Source: CADEFX01 sp963840425 (GTDB lineage: Bacteria > Pseudomonadota > Alphaproteobacteria > Rhizobiales > Hyphomicrobiaceae). Taken from it: 64,000 nucleotides of DNA. A program made the position numbers and the translations under genes. A model generated the notes under the pieces. The model was not told where the DNA came from. It searched no databases and saw nothing but the letters and a program-made list of their open reading frames with translations. The stretch spans positions 124,001 through 188,000 of the forward strand of contig CAWIYZ010000014.1 of the NCBI GenBank assembly GCA_963840425.1. The letters run 5' to 3'. Shown here piece after piece: positions 8,575 through 17,080 of this stretch (the first letter of the stretch is position 1; every line of letters starts with the position of its first letter).

Positions 8575-9264
8575 CGTCCACCGCGGCAGTTCGCGTCATG
8601 ACGTGGAACATTCATGGCGGCATGGGGCCGGACGGCCGCCATGACCTGGAGCGCATTTTGAGCCTCATTCGCCGCGCCGATCCCGATGTACTGGCGCTAC
8701 AGGAGATCGAACTCGCGCCGGACGCCGGGCGCTGAGCATCCCGTCGCCATGCTGGAGCGCGTCCTTGGACATCGTGGCGTCGCCGCCGCCGCGATCACGA
8801 CGTCAGATGGCGACTACGGTCAGGTTCTGTTGAGCCGATGGCCTATGACCGAGACGGAAGTCCACGACATCTCGATACCGGGACAGGAGCCTCGTCGCGC
8901 CATAACGGGGATCGTCAATGCACCGACGGGACAGTTGTTCGTGTTGGCGACCCACCTCGGCCTCAAACTTGCCGAGCGTCACCGCCAGTGCAGGCAGTTG
9001 GCCGCGCTGGCGACCAGGTCGACCCTGACCACGGTCGTGATGGGTGACTTCAACGATTGGATGTCCCCGGGATCGGTGCAGAATGTGCTAGCGCGCAAGC
9101 TGCCCGGCCGCACACGGCATCGCACGTTCCCGGCGCGCTTCCCCCTACTGAAGCTTGATCGTATCTATTGCCGGCCAGCTTCCGCCCTGCTCAGCAGCCG
9201 TCTCGATCCCGCCGCACGCACGATCTCGGACCACCTGCCGATCATCGCCGAAATCCAGGCCTGA
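8571..9264 (+). pseudogene. endonuclease/exonuclease/phosphatase-family protein (YbhP-like), one frameshift
   Basis: A GTG start at 8571 overlaps the stop of the phospholipase gene (GTGA). The first frame gives VMTWNIHGGMGPDGRHDLERI and ADPDVLALQEI; a one-base insertion at about 8709-8711 moves the rest to another frame: PVAMLERVLGH, GQVLLSRWPM, VVMGDFNDW and ISDHLPIIAEI. Together they carry the Asn, Glu, Asp-Asn and Asp-His residues of the fold and about 230 residues in all. Removing one A gives the smooth join LQEIDSRRTPG. Members cleave phosphodiester bonds of nucleic acids or lipids; next to a PLD-type enzyme a lipid role is plausible (inference). Confidence 0.75.
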
Positions 9265-9397
9265 CTCCGGGCTTCGAGCAGCATTTCGCGTTCCGTTGCG
9301 CCCATTGTGGAATTCTCGAATCGCAAGTCGCGCACGAGCCAGACTGCCCAGATGCCGAGGACAATCGCGTCGATGGCAACCGCGACAGCGGCGCTTT

Positions 9398-11191
9398 TCA
9401 AAGGGGGCCGAGTTTTCCGAGCTCCGTCGCTTTGATCTGCAGGGCCAGATACTTCGAGTTGATGCGGCATTGGGATAGACCGCCGGCAATGAACCACAGA
9501 CCTTGTTGCGGCGTGCGCTTGTACATGTTGTTGAGCTCGCCATCATCGCCGATGCCCCACACCGGACCGATGCGCTGCACCATCTCCTCACCAAGCGCGC
9601 GGCGGACAAGCTCCATTTGCGGATAGTAGCCGGTTGCCAGAACAATGACATCGGCCGGAACCACCGATCCATCCTTCAAGCGTGCGCCGTCGGCTGTGAA
9701 GCGTTCGATCCGGTCATATTGCAGGAGTTCGATTTCGCCCTTGATCATCAGTGCTGAGCTGCCGGCATCGAGATTGTAGCCGCCGCCGCGCCGGAAATAT
9801 TTCATCTGATGTCCGGCTTCGTCCTCGCCCATATCATGCTTGAAGCCGATTTTCGCGAGCCCTTCGATCATCTCTTTGTCGAGCTCGAGCATCCGTTTTG
9901 CGACCAGTTTGTAGCTCTTGACGATCAGCGATGGCGTTGCCGACGATACGATAAGATCGCAGTCCTCGAGTGGTGGGCCCTCGTCCCAGACTGCCTCATT
10001 CAGCCTGGCGCTCGGGTCAATCGAAACCACGGTCGTGGAGCCTCGCTGAATGAGCGTCGTGTTCACGCCATGGCTGTGGAGGTCGAGCGCGATATCATTG
10101 GCACTGCTCCCTGTACCGAGAATGAGCGCCTCTTTCCCCTTCCAAGCCGCGCCACTCGTAAACCCCTCGGAGTGAATGATCTCCCCTCTGAAATCGTTGA
10201 TTCCTGGAAGGTCGGGGATGAACGAGTAGCTGCTAACGCCATTGGCGAAGACCAAATGCCGAGGCCGCATGATGCGCTCGGTTCCGTCAGCCTGCCGCAA
10301 GCGGGCGGTCCAGCATTTCGCCTTATCGTCCCACGATCCGCCGACGAACTCCGTGTTTGTCCAGCAGTTGATCTCCAACGCGTCGGCATAGAACTCGAAC
10401 CAGTTTCCGAGCATGTCCTTTGGAATGTATTTCGGAAAGGTCGGGGGAAACTCCAAGTATGGCAGGTGATTGAGGTGGACCGAGTTGTGCAACGCCAGAG
10501 AGTGATAGCGCTTTCTCCAGCTATCTCCGATGCGAGGCCACTTCTCGACGAGGAGCGTATCGACACCGAGTTGATTGAGCCGCGCAGCGATCGAGAGACC
10601 CGCCTGGGCACCGCCAACGACGATGACTGTCGGTTCGCGATCGTCATATGCCTTGGCCTTGCGCCGCGCGTCCTCCCAATTGTCGCCGCCGAAATTCCGA
10701 GAGTACGCAGCTCCGGTTGGCCGATTGTCGCCTATTTTCTCTTCGTGGCCTCTCAACTCCTCGAGCGTTGTAGAGATAAGCCATGCTTTCATGTCGTCGC
10801 CGCTGCCGGGTGTCGGTGACAGGCGAATGATGCCGGCGCCGCGCCCCAACGCGGTCTCGAATTCGAAAATTGCCTCGATGGACTCGATGCCGACGCGGCG
10901 AATCTTGCGGGGGGGCTTTCGGCCGGGCGGCAAATGAAACCCATGCGCCGCCGTATGCAGTTGTTCTGTTATTAGCCGCGCGGCGACTTTCTCACGACCT
11001 TCCACAGACGAGAAGTGCCACGTGAATGCCAGCACGTCCCGCCAGTGGCAATCGTCGTGGAACAAGGCGCCGATCTTTTCGCTGTCCCTCGATGTGAGGG
11101 CCGCCTCGAAAGCACCGAGCCAGCGCGCCGCGAAACGCCGGGCGTGATCCTCAAGCCGCCACTCGTGAAAGGATTGATCGAAGTCGTTCAT
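9398..11191 (-). CDS. flavin-containing monooxygenase with N-terminal SnoaL-like domain
   Basis: The product has about 597 residues. Residues 1-150 resemble a SnoaL/NTF2-like domain. The rest is an FMO: the FAD site VIVVGGAQAGLSIAARL, the FMO-type FRGEIIHSEGF, the NADPH site LILGTGSSANDIALDL and the C-terminal ATGYYPQ. Start chosen at 11191, with GAGGAG upstream. It would oxygenate a nucleophilic or carbonyl substrate using NADPH and O2 in the cytoplasm. It lies downstream of and co-directional with the branched-chain-type ABC importer, 236 bases away, and could act on the imported compound; this is inference. Confidence 0.85.
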   Translation of the reverse strand: MNDFDQSFHEWRLEDHARRFAARWLGAFEAALTSRDSEKIGALFHDDCHWRDVLAFTWHFSSVEGREKVAARLITEQLHTAAHGFHLPPGRKPPRKIRRVGIESIEAIFEFETALGRGAGIIRLSPTPGSGDDMKAWLISTTLEELRGHEEKIGDNRPTGAAYSRNFGGDNWEDARRKAKAYDDREPTVIVVGGAQAGLSIAARLNQLGVDTLLVEKWPRIGDSWRKRYHSLALHNSVHLNHLPYLEFPPTFPKYIPKDMLGNWFEFYADALEINCWTNTEFVGGSWDDKAKCWTARLRQADGTERIMRPRHLVFANGVSSYSFIPDLPGINDFRGEIIHSEGFTSGAAWKGKEALILGTGSSANDIALDLHSHGVNTTLIQRGSTTVVSIDPSARLNEAVWDEGPPLEDCDLIVSSATPSLIVKSYKLVAKRMLELDKEMIEGLAKIGFKHDMGEDEAGHQMKYFRRGGGYNLDAGSSALMIKGEIELLQYDRIERFTADGARLKDGSVVPADVIVLATGYYPQMELVRRALGEEMVQRIGPVWGIGDDGELNNMYKRTPQQGLWFIAGGLSQCRINSKYLALQIKATELGKLGPL

Positions 11192-11427
11192 CTCAGGCTC
11201 CTCGCGCGGCACCGCTTCCGAAGCGGGTCTCTTGTCGATTTGCTTGTCAACTTAGCAGACTGTGTGCCAACGAAACACTCCCGGCATCGACGCGGCATCC
11301 CTTGCGCTGGTGCCACTGATGGGGCACTTCAGCGGCTTTCGCAGAAGCTGAGCAGGCAAAGAACATAACGTCGTGAGAAGGCGCGCCGACGGACCACCAC
11401 TCCAGTTCACACTGCCGTTAGAGTTGC

Positions 11428-12075
11428 CTAAACGAGTGCTTCAGCCTCGGCGGTCATTTGAGGGCCAAGGTAGGCCTTCATGCGCGGGTCGGAGACAAGA
11501 GACTGGTAATCCGGAACTTGCGTCACGGTACCACCCGCGACGAGCAGGAAGCGCTCGGCAATCTCGTTGAGAATCTCCAGGTGATAGGTGGCGGTCGGGT
11601 GCAGGCACAGAAAGACGAGGCGTCCCTCCGCACGGAGCTTGCGGAAGAAGTCGAGCATGAAGCCGATGTAGCCGTCCTGGGTGTTGAATTGCGGTTCGTC
11701 GAAGAGGTGTACGAGCGGCCGTTCGACCGGTGACGCCGCCAGGAAGACCGACGGCACGAGCTTGCGGAACCGCCGCACTTGATAGGACTGGTGATAGTGT
11801 ATGGCGAGGCGATCGCGCTCGGCATACTTGACGCGGTGGATGTCGGTGCCGGCGACGAGCACGCGGCCGCTGGTTGGGGCATTGGAGCCGGTCATCATCT
11901 CGAACAGCGTCGTCTTACCGGCCCCGTTGGGCCCCACGACACCGATAATGCCGGGGCCGTTGATGGCGAGGTCCGCCTGGAGCACGAAGGTCGGCTGCCG
12001 CAAGAGCATACCGCGTGTGTAGACCTTGCGAAGGCTCTGAAGCGAAAGCAGCGGCACACTGGCGGGCGTCGCCAT
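11428..12075 (-). CDS. atypical ABC-transporter ATPase lacking the signature motif
   Basis: This 215-residue ATPase has a Walker A (GVVGPNGAGKTTLFEMM) and a Walker B-like LVHLFDEPQF, but the segment between them is shortened and no LSGGQ-type signature is present. The sequence runs from HYHQSYQVRRFRKLVPSVF straight to the Walker B. A normal LivG/LivF homologue has about 235-250 residues and the signature. It is the last gene of the operon, 2 bases after livF, which already has LivG and LivF. It may be a regulatory or degenerate subunit, or read differently if indels are present; no single frameshift restores a signature that I could see. Confidence 0.6.
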   Translation of the reverse strand: MATPASVPLLSLQSLRKVYTRGMLLRQPTFVLQADLAINGPGIIGVVGPNGAGKTTLFEMMTGSNAPTSGRVLVAGTDIHRVKYAERDRLAIHYHQSYQVRRFRKLVPSVFLAASPVERPLVHLFDEPQFNTQDGYIGFMLDFFRKLRAEGRLVFLCLHPTATYHLEILNEIAERFLLVAGGTVTQVPDYQSLVSDPRMKAYLGPQMTAEAEALV

Positions 12076-12077
12076 GA

Positions 12078-12777
12078 TCAGGCTCCGAGCAGTCGTTGAC
12101 GTAGCATATGGTCGTCGCGGAGCGTTGCGGCTTCGCCTGACCAAGCGACGATGCCGCGGTCGAGAACAACTGCGTGATCGGCGACTGATAACGCAACCTC
12201 CGCATTCTGCTCGACGATGACTGACGCAACACCCTCCTTCTTGAGGCGGCGCACCGTGGCAAGGACGTCCGCCACGATTTTCGGAGCGAGGCCCTGGCTC
12301 GGCTCATCGAACAGCACCAAGCCGGGCGAGCCGAGTAGGGCACGCGCAATCGACACCATCTGCATTTCCCCGCCGGAGAGGTTCTCTGCTTCGCGGTGCA
12401 TCAGGTGCTCGAGAGGTGAGAAGATGGAGAATGTCTCATCGAGGGTCCAACCGCGAAAGGGCGTTTTCTTGGTCGCGATCCTGAGAATTCTTGGCAACGG
12501 TCAGGGTCGGGCACAGTCGCCGGTCGTCGGGTACCCAGCAGATTCCCGCGCGGGCGATAGCATGGGTGGGCGAAAGCGTAATGTCCTTGCCGCTGAAGCG
12601 GATGCTGCCGCGCCGCGGCCGCGTCAACCCGAGGATCGAGCGCAGTGTCGTCGTCTTGCCGGCGCCATTGGCGCCGAGCAGCGCCAGCACCTCGCCGTTG
12701 GCGACGCTCAGCGACACACTGTAAAGCGCCTGCGTCTCACCGTAGAAAGTATCGATCGCATGGACCTCGAGGATCAT
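12078..12777 (-). pseudogene. livF: LivF-type branched-chain amino acid ABC ATPase, one frameshift
   Basis: The N-terminal frame from ATG 12777 gives MILEVHAIDTFYGETQALY, Walker A LLGANGAGKTTTLRSI and CWVPDDRRLCPTLTVAKN. The rest, in another frame, has the signature LSGGEMQMVSIARALL and Walker B LVLFDEPSQGLAP. One extra T within GAATTC at about 12485-12491 explains the break. LivF drives import of branched-chain amino acids, amides or similar compounds together with LivG. Its start overlaps the LivG stop by four bases. All motifs are intact, so an indel in the sequence is as likely as a true pseudogene. Confidence 0.8.
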
Positions 12778-13520
12778 CCGAAGCTCCCAAGGTTCGACCG
12801 CATTACCCACGGGTTCTTCTGCAATTCGCGCGGCGTGCCGCGCGCAACCACTTGGCCCCAATGAATGACCGAGATGCGATCGGCGAGCGAGAAGAGGAAG
12901 CGCATGTCGTGCTCAACTGCGATGATAGTGAGCTTCCCCTTGAGCCTGCCGATAAGCTCGGCGAGACGCAGTGTGCCGTCGCTGCCCAATCCAGATGTCG
13001 GCTCGTCGAGACAGAGCACGCGCGGGCGCTGAGCCATCGCCACCGCGATCTCGAGCGCACGGCGGTCGCCATAAGAGAGGAGTTTCGCGGAGACACCCGA
13101 TTTTTCAGCCAACCCGACCGAGGCCAGCACTGCGTCCGCTTCATCTGCCAGGGTTGCATCGCCGGCGACGGCGCGGCGCGCATCGAAGCCGCGGGCGCGG
13201 AACGCCGGTAGCGCCACCATCACGTTCTCCTGGGCCGTGAAGTCATTGAACAGCGTCATGATCTGGAAGGAGCGCGCCACACCCTTGCGAGCAATGGCGT
13301 GTGGGCTGAGGCCGGCCACATCATCACCATCAAGGCGGATACGGCCGCGGTTCGGTTTGACGCTCCCCGTCAGCGTGTTGAAAAAGGTCGTCTTGCCAGC
13401 GCCGTTCGGACCCATAATGCCGTGCAGCTCGCCTTCGGTAACTGAAAGATTGATTTCCTCGAGGACGACACGGTCCCCGAAGCGCACATGCACGCCTTCG
13501 GCTTCGAGCAGAGCCATCAT
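12774..13520 (-). CDS. livG: LivG-type branched-chain amino acid ABC ATPase
   Basis: About 248 residues with Walker A GIMGPNGAGKTTFFNTL, the LivG-typical RKGVARSFQIMTLFNDFTAQEN, signature LSYGDRRALEIA, Walker B VLCLDEPTSGL and the H-loop VEHDM. Start at ATG 13520, whose ATGA overlaps the stop of the upstream permease; ATG 13517 is an alternative. It powers uptake through LivH/LivM at the inner membrane. The order is binding protein, livH, livM, livG, livF, third ATPase, all on the minus strand. Confidence 0.9.
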   Translation of the reverse strand: MMALLEAEGVHVRFGDRVVLEEINLSVTEGELHGIMGPNGAGKTTFFNTLTGSVKPNRGRIRLDGDDVAGLSPHAIARKGVARSFQIMTLFNDFTAQENVMVALPAFRARGFDARRAVAGDATLADEADAVLASVGLAEKSGVSAKLLSYGDRRALEIAVAMAQRPRVLCLDEPTSGLGSDGTLRLAELIGRLKGKLTIIAVEHDMRFLFSLADRISVIHWGQVVARGTPRELQKNPWVMRSNLGSFG

Positions 13521-14533
13521 CCGCTCCGGGGCACCGAGCTCAGAGATTCGGGCGTCCTGCGCGTCTTCCAGCGTTCCTTGAGCATCTTGGCTCCACCGGC
13601 GATGCCCTCCGGCCGGAAGAGGACCAGAAGCACGAACATCGTGCCGAAGTAGAGCATCCATGCATTAGTCATTGCGCCGATCACGTCGCGGGCAATGAGG
13701 AAGACGATGACACCGATGACCGGCCCCCAGAAGCTCACGAGTCCGCCGCCGACCAGCGTCATCATCACGACAAGGCCCGATTGCGCGAGATTCATCACGT
13801 CTGGAAAGGCCGAACGCTGCGCCATCGCAAAAAGGCCTCCTGCAAAGCCCGAGAAGGCCGCGGAGATAACTATGATGCTGAGCTTGTAGAGCCAGACGTT
13901 ATAACCGAGGTGAGCCGTGCGAATCTCGCTCTGGCGGATGGCAGAGAGAATGCGCCCATAGGGCGAGTTGACCAGACGCCAGAGCAGCACGACGGCGACG
14001 GCAAACACTGCAAGAACGAAATAGTAGAGGTCGGTGTTGTCGTCGAGGCTGAAGGAGATGATGCCGAAGTTGGCCGGCAGCCGAGCGATGTCCAGCAATC
14101 CGTCCTCGCCGCCGGTGATCGGATAGGCCTTCAGCGCAATGGTCCAGAAAATCTGACCGAAAGCGATGGTCATCAATGCGAAGTAGATGCCGCGCCGGTG
14201 TGAGATGAAGAGGCCAACGACGAGGCCCGCAAGCGCGCCGGTCAGTACCGCACTGGCGAGACAGACCCAGAGGCTGGTGCCGACATTGAACTGGGTGAGG
14301 CCGAACGCGTAGGCGCCGACGCCGAAGAAGGCGCCGTGGCCAAACGACGGCAGGCCGGAGGTGCCGAGAACGAGATTGAAGGCAAGCGCATAGATCGACC
14401 AGATCAGGATCTCGACGCCGATATAAGGATAGAGGCCTACTGAGTTGATCCAGAGCGGCACGGTAGACAGAACAAGCCATACGCCGAGCATGGCCGGTGT
14501 GATCAAGCGGGCGGGGTTCGGCGAGCTGGTCAT
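13517..14533 (-). CDS. livM: LivM-type branched-chain amino acid ABC permease
   Basis: About 338 residues with eight or more hydrophobic segments and the LivM signatures ALAFNLVLGTSGLPSFGHGA and GRILSAIRQSEIRTAHLGYNV, plus GFAGGLFAMAQRSAFPD. Start at ATG 14533. It forms the inner-membrane channel with LivH, whose stop lies 7 bases upstream. The substrate could be a branched-chain amino acid, amide or another small compound; sequence alone does not decide. Confidence 0.9.
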   Translation of the reverse strand: MTSSPNPARLITPAMLGVWLVLSTVPLWINSVGLYPYIGVEILIWSIYALAFNLVLGTSGLPSFGHGAFFGVGAYAFGLTQFNVGTSLWVCLASAVLTGALAGLVVGLFISHRRGIYFALMTIAFGQIFWTIALKAYPITGGEDGLLDIARLPANFGIISFSLDDNTDLYYFVLAVFAVAVVLLWRLVNSPYGRILSAIRQSEIRTAHLGYNVWLYKLSIIVISAAFSGFAGGLFAMAQRSAFPDVMNLAQSGLVVMMTLVGGGLVSFWGPVIGVIVFLIARDVIGAMTNAWMLYFGTMFVLLVLFRPEGIAGGAKMLKERWKTRRTPESLSSVPRSG

Positions 14534-14540
14534 GGCACTC

Positions 14541-15461
14541 TCAGGCCTCCAGCAGGCTTTTCTTGCCGAACAGGCCGCGCGCCCGGAAGGACACGACCGC
14601 CACGAGCAACAGGTACATCGAGAGCAGCGACCATTCTGATGCGTACGCCCCGGACAGGCCGACAGCGAGACCAACCAGCAGGCTTGCGATGACCGCCCCC
14701 CAGAAGCTTCCCACTCCGCCGAGCGCTATGATCAGGAACGCCGGCACGACGGCATCAACGCCCATGTGCGGGCGGATCCCCCAAATCGGGGCGACGATGA
14801 TTCCGGCGAAAGCGGCAAGCATGGTGCCGAACACGAACACGCCCAGGCGCAGCCTCGACAGGTTGATCCCGAGTGCCCGCACCATCTCGCTGTCGTGGGC
14901 GCCCGCCTTGATCATCGCGCCGTAGGGCGTTTTCTCGATGACGAGCCAGACGAGGACGATGGCGACGGCGGCCATGCCGGCGGCATAGAACCGGTAGGTC
15001 GACCAGATCAGATCCTGAAAGATGACGGCCCCCGTCATGGCTGCCGGCACCGGCAGAACGTGATCGCGCGTACCCCAGGTCAACCGGATGATCTCTTCCA
15101 GCACCAGTGCTGCACCGAAGGTCAACAGCAGACCGTAGAGCGCGTCCTTGCCATAAACGCGGCGCATGCATAGCTCGACGGCGATGCCAACGATGCCAGC
15201 AAGGAACGGCGCGATGACAAGGGCGCATCCATAGCGCCAAGCGAGCGGGAGCTGCAGCCAAAGCGACGCCAGATCTGGCGGCAGCGGCGGTTTCGGGCCA
15301 GTCAGCATGAGAGCGAAGTAGGCACCGAGTGCGAACAGCGATCCGTGCGCGAGGTTGATCTGCTCCATGAGACCCACGATCAGCATGAAGCCGAGGGCGA
15401 TCAGCGCCAGCAACAGCCCGAGCACCAAACCATTCAGCACATGGGGAAGGAGATCGAACAC
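14541..15461 (-). CDS. livH: LivH-type branched-chain amino acid ABC permease
   Basis: A 306-residue integral membrane protein with the LivH landmarks GLMEQINLAHGSLFALGAY, GRVYGKDALYGLLLTFGAAL-type loop (RRVYGKDALYGLLLTFGA), MIKAGAHDSEMVRALGINL and FLIIALGGVGSFWGAVIASL. It pairs with LivM. It follows the binding-protein gene after a 177-base gap that contains a hairpin, which probably lowers permease expression compared with the binding protein. Confidence 0.9.
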   Translation of the reverse strand: MFDLLPHVLNGLVLGLLLALIALGFMLIVGLMEQINLAHGSLFALGAYFALMLTGPKPPLPPDLASLWLQLPLAWRYGCALVIAPFLAGIVGIAVELCMRRVYGKDALYGLLLTFGAALVLEEIIRLTWGTRDHVLPVPAAMTGAVIFQDLIWSTYRFYAAGMAAVAIVLVWLVIEKTPYGAMIKAGAHDSEMVRALGINLSRLRLGVFVFGTMLAAFAGIIVAPIWGIRPHMGVDAVVPAFLIIALGGVGSFWGAVIASLLVGLAVGLSGAYASEWSLLSMYLLLVAVVSFRARGLFGKKSLLEA

Positions 15462-15611
15462 GCCGCAGCCGCTTTCAAATTTTCGCTGTGACCCGCAGCG
15501 ATGTCTACGGGGGCTGTACCAGGTTGGCCTGGAACCACCACGATAGCCTTAGCGGATCAGAAAGGCCGCACAACAGGATCCTGCTCGTCGTGCCATTCCT
15601 GATCGAAGGCA

Positions 15612-15628
15612 GGGTGGCAACGCCACCC
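15612..15628 (-). terminator. hairpin between the binding-protein gene and livH
   Basis: GGGTGGC and GCCACCC pair perfectly around a 3-base loop, 11 bases after the binding-protein stop. There is no T tract. It probably protects the upstream message or partly attenuates transcription into livH, a common arrangement in ABC importer operons. Confidence 0.4.
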
Positions 15629-15638
15629 CGCCAGTTGC

Positions 15639-16952
15639 TCAAGCGTCGACTGTCGGCACCTGCTCGTAGGGAACGAGCTTGCACTTGGTCGGCGCGACAT
15701 CGTCCGCCACCTCCTGCGGCTCGGCCCAGCTCAGCACCTCGAAGTGGTCCGTGTCGTCGCTTGGCTTGCGGCTCTTGCGGGCAAGATAGACGGTCTGCTG
15801 CACCTGATGTGTGACGGGGTCGATGTAGGCATCGTGATGCTGCATGCGATCTTTGGCCGACATCTTGTGCCCTTCCAGGGCCTTAATGATCGCGATGTTG
15901 TTGGTCGAGCCAGCCCGCTCCATGGCACGGAAGAGCTCCTGTGTCGCCATGTAGCCGTTATAGGACACGTTGCCCGGCACCGGGATCGGGCCGCCTTTGT
16001 TCGCCGCCTCCCACTTCTTGACGAACTCGGGTATGCCCGGCAAGTCGAGCTTATGGTACCAGGTCGTGCCGAACACGCCGAACAGGCTCTGCGGCGCACC
16101 CCAGACATCCGGCCAGTCCTGCTGGTTGTTGATCCAGGCCGGTTTGCCGCCGTCATCGAGTTTGAGCTGAGCAATCTGCTCGCGCAGCGCCTTGTTGTCG
16201 TCGCCTCCCATTGCCGTCGCCACGACGTCCGGCTTGAGCTGCTGGACCTTGAGCAAGTACGACGTGAAGTCGCGTGTATTCTGCGGCACCAATAGATTGT
16301 CCATGATGCGGCCGCCTGCCGCCTCCACCTCGCGCTTGGTCGCAGCGGCCGTAGAGTGGCCATAGACATAGTCGTTCGTCAGCAGCAGCCAGTTCTTGCC
16401 GATCGAGCGCACGGCGTTTTTGACCGCGGCCTTGGTGAAGTTTGTGCCGTTGCCATCCCAGACGAACTTGATACGGCTGCAATTCTCGGCCGCCTCGCTC
16501 GGGGCGGAGGAGTTGGTGTTGAGATAAATGGTGCCGTATTTGTTGGCGACCTGCGTGATTGCGTTGGCAACCCCCGAATGCAGCGCCCCGATAAGGATTG
16601 GGCAATCCTCGCGCGTAATGAAGCGCTCGGCGATGCGGGTGCCGGTAGCCGGGCTCGACTCCGTATCGGCTGTCACCCACTCGATCTTGCGGCCAAGCAC
16701 ACCGCCCTTGGCATTCCACTCGTCGATGACCATGCGAATGGCGCGATGGTCGTCCTGACCGCTATTGCCGAACTGGCCACTGGCATCATTCGTGAGACCG
16801 AGCTTGATCGGCTTCTTGCCCTGCGCGAAGGCGCGGTTGTGCTCCCAGGGGCCGTAGAAGACGCCGACGCCCGCGAGCGATGCCGTCATCAGGCTGCCTT
16901 TCAGAACCGAACGCCGAGATGGGCCAAGGCAGGGTTTGCCGTGCTTTGTCAT
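15639..16952 (-). CDS. branched-chain-amino-acid-type ABC solute-binding protein (Tat-exported)
   Basis: About 437 residues from ATG 16952, which has GGAGGAG just upstream. A Tat signal (SRRSVLKGSLMTASLAGVGV, residues about 12-31) leads into a Peripla_BP_6-type protein: PIKLGLTNDASGQFGNSGQD, CPILIGALHSGVANAI, GRIMDNLLVPQNTRDFTSY. It binds the substrate in the periplasm and delivers it to LivHM. Proteins of this subgroup bind amides, aromatic acids or amino acids; the ligand here is unknown. An RpiR-type regulator is transcribed divergently 128 bases away and probably controls it. Confidence 0.88.
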   Translation of the reverse strand: MTKHGKPCLGPSRRSVLKGSLMTASLAGVGVFYGPWEHNRAFAQGKKPIKLGLTNDASGQFGNSGQDDHRAIRMVIDEWNAKGGVLGRKIEWVTADTESSPATGTRIAERFITREDCPILIGALHSGVANAITQVANKYGTIYLNTNSSAPSEAAENCSRIKFVWDGNGTNFTKAAVKNAVRSIGKNWLLLTNDYVYGHSTAAATKREVEAAGGRIMDNLLVPQNTRDFTSYLLKVQQLKPDVVATAMGGDDNKALREQIAQLKLDDGGKPAWINNQQDWPDVWGAPQSLFGVFGTTWYHKLDLPGIPEFVKKWEAANKGGPIPVPGNVSYNGYMATQELFRAMERAGSTNNIAIIKALEGHKMSAKDRMQHHDAYIDPVTHQVQQTVYLARKSRKPSDDTDHFEVLSWAEPQEVADDVAPTKCKLVPYEQVPTVDA

Positions 16953-17080
16953 GGTCTCCTCCGCTGAGAAACGGCTGCTCGCACGTTTGACGGCAGCTCT
17001 TCCTTCGGGCATAGAATAATCATTCCATACGCCTTGTGAAGTGAAATATACGAACCTTCGACCATAATCCGGGAGCGTTT
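16953..17080. promoter_or_regulatory. divergent promoter region with a GAAT-N4-ATTC repeat
   Basis: The AT-rich 128 bases between the binding-protein gene and the RpiR gene must hold both promoters. GAAT-N4-ATTC at 17014-17025 is a small inverted repeat that could be a regulator site; RpiR-family operators are often A/T-rich inverted repeats. The evidence is positional. Confidence 0.4.

Noticed and set aside
9165..9497. Minus-strand frame with one hydrophobic helix between the EEP-fold gene and the monooxygenase
   Set aside because: It overlaps two well-supported genes and lacks a ribosome-binding site or known family.
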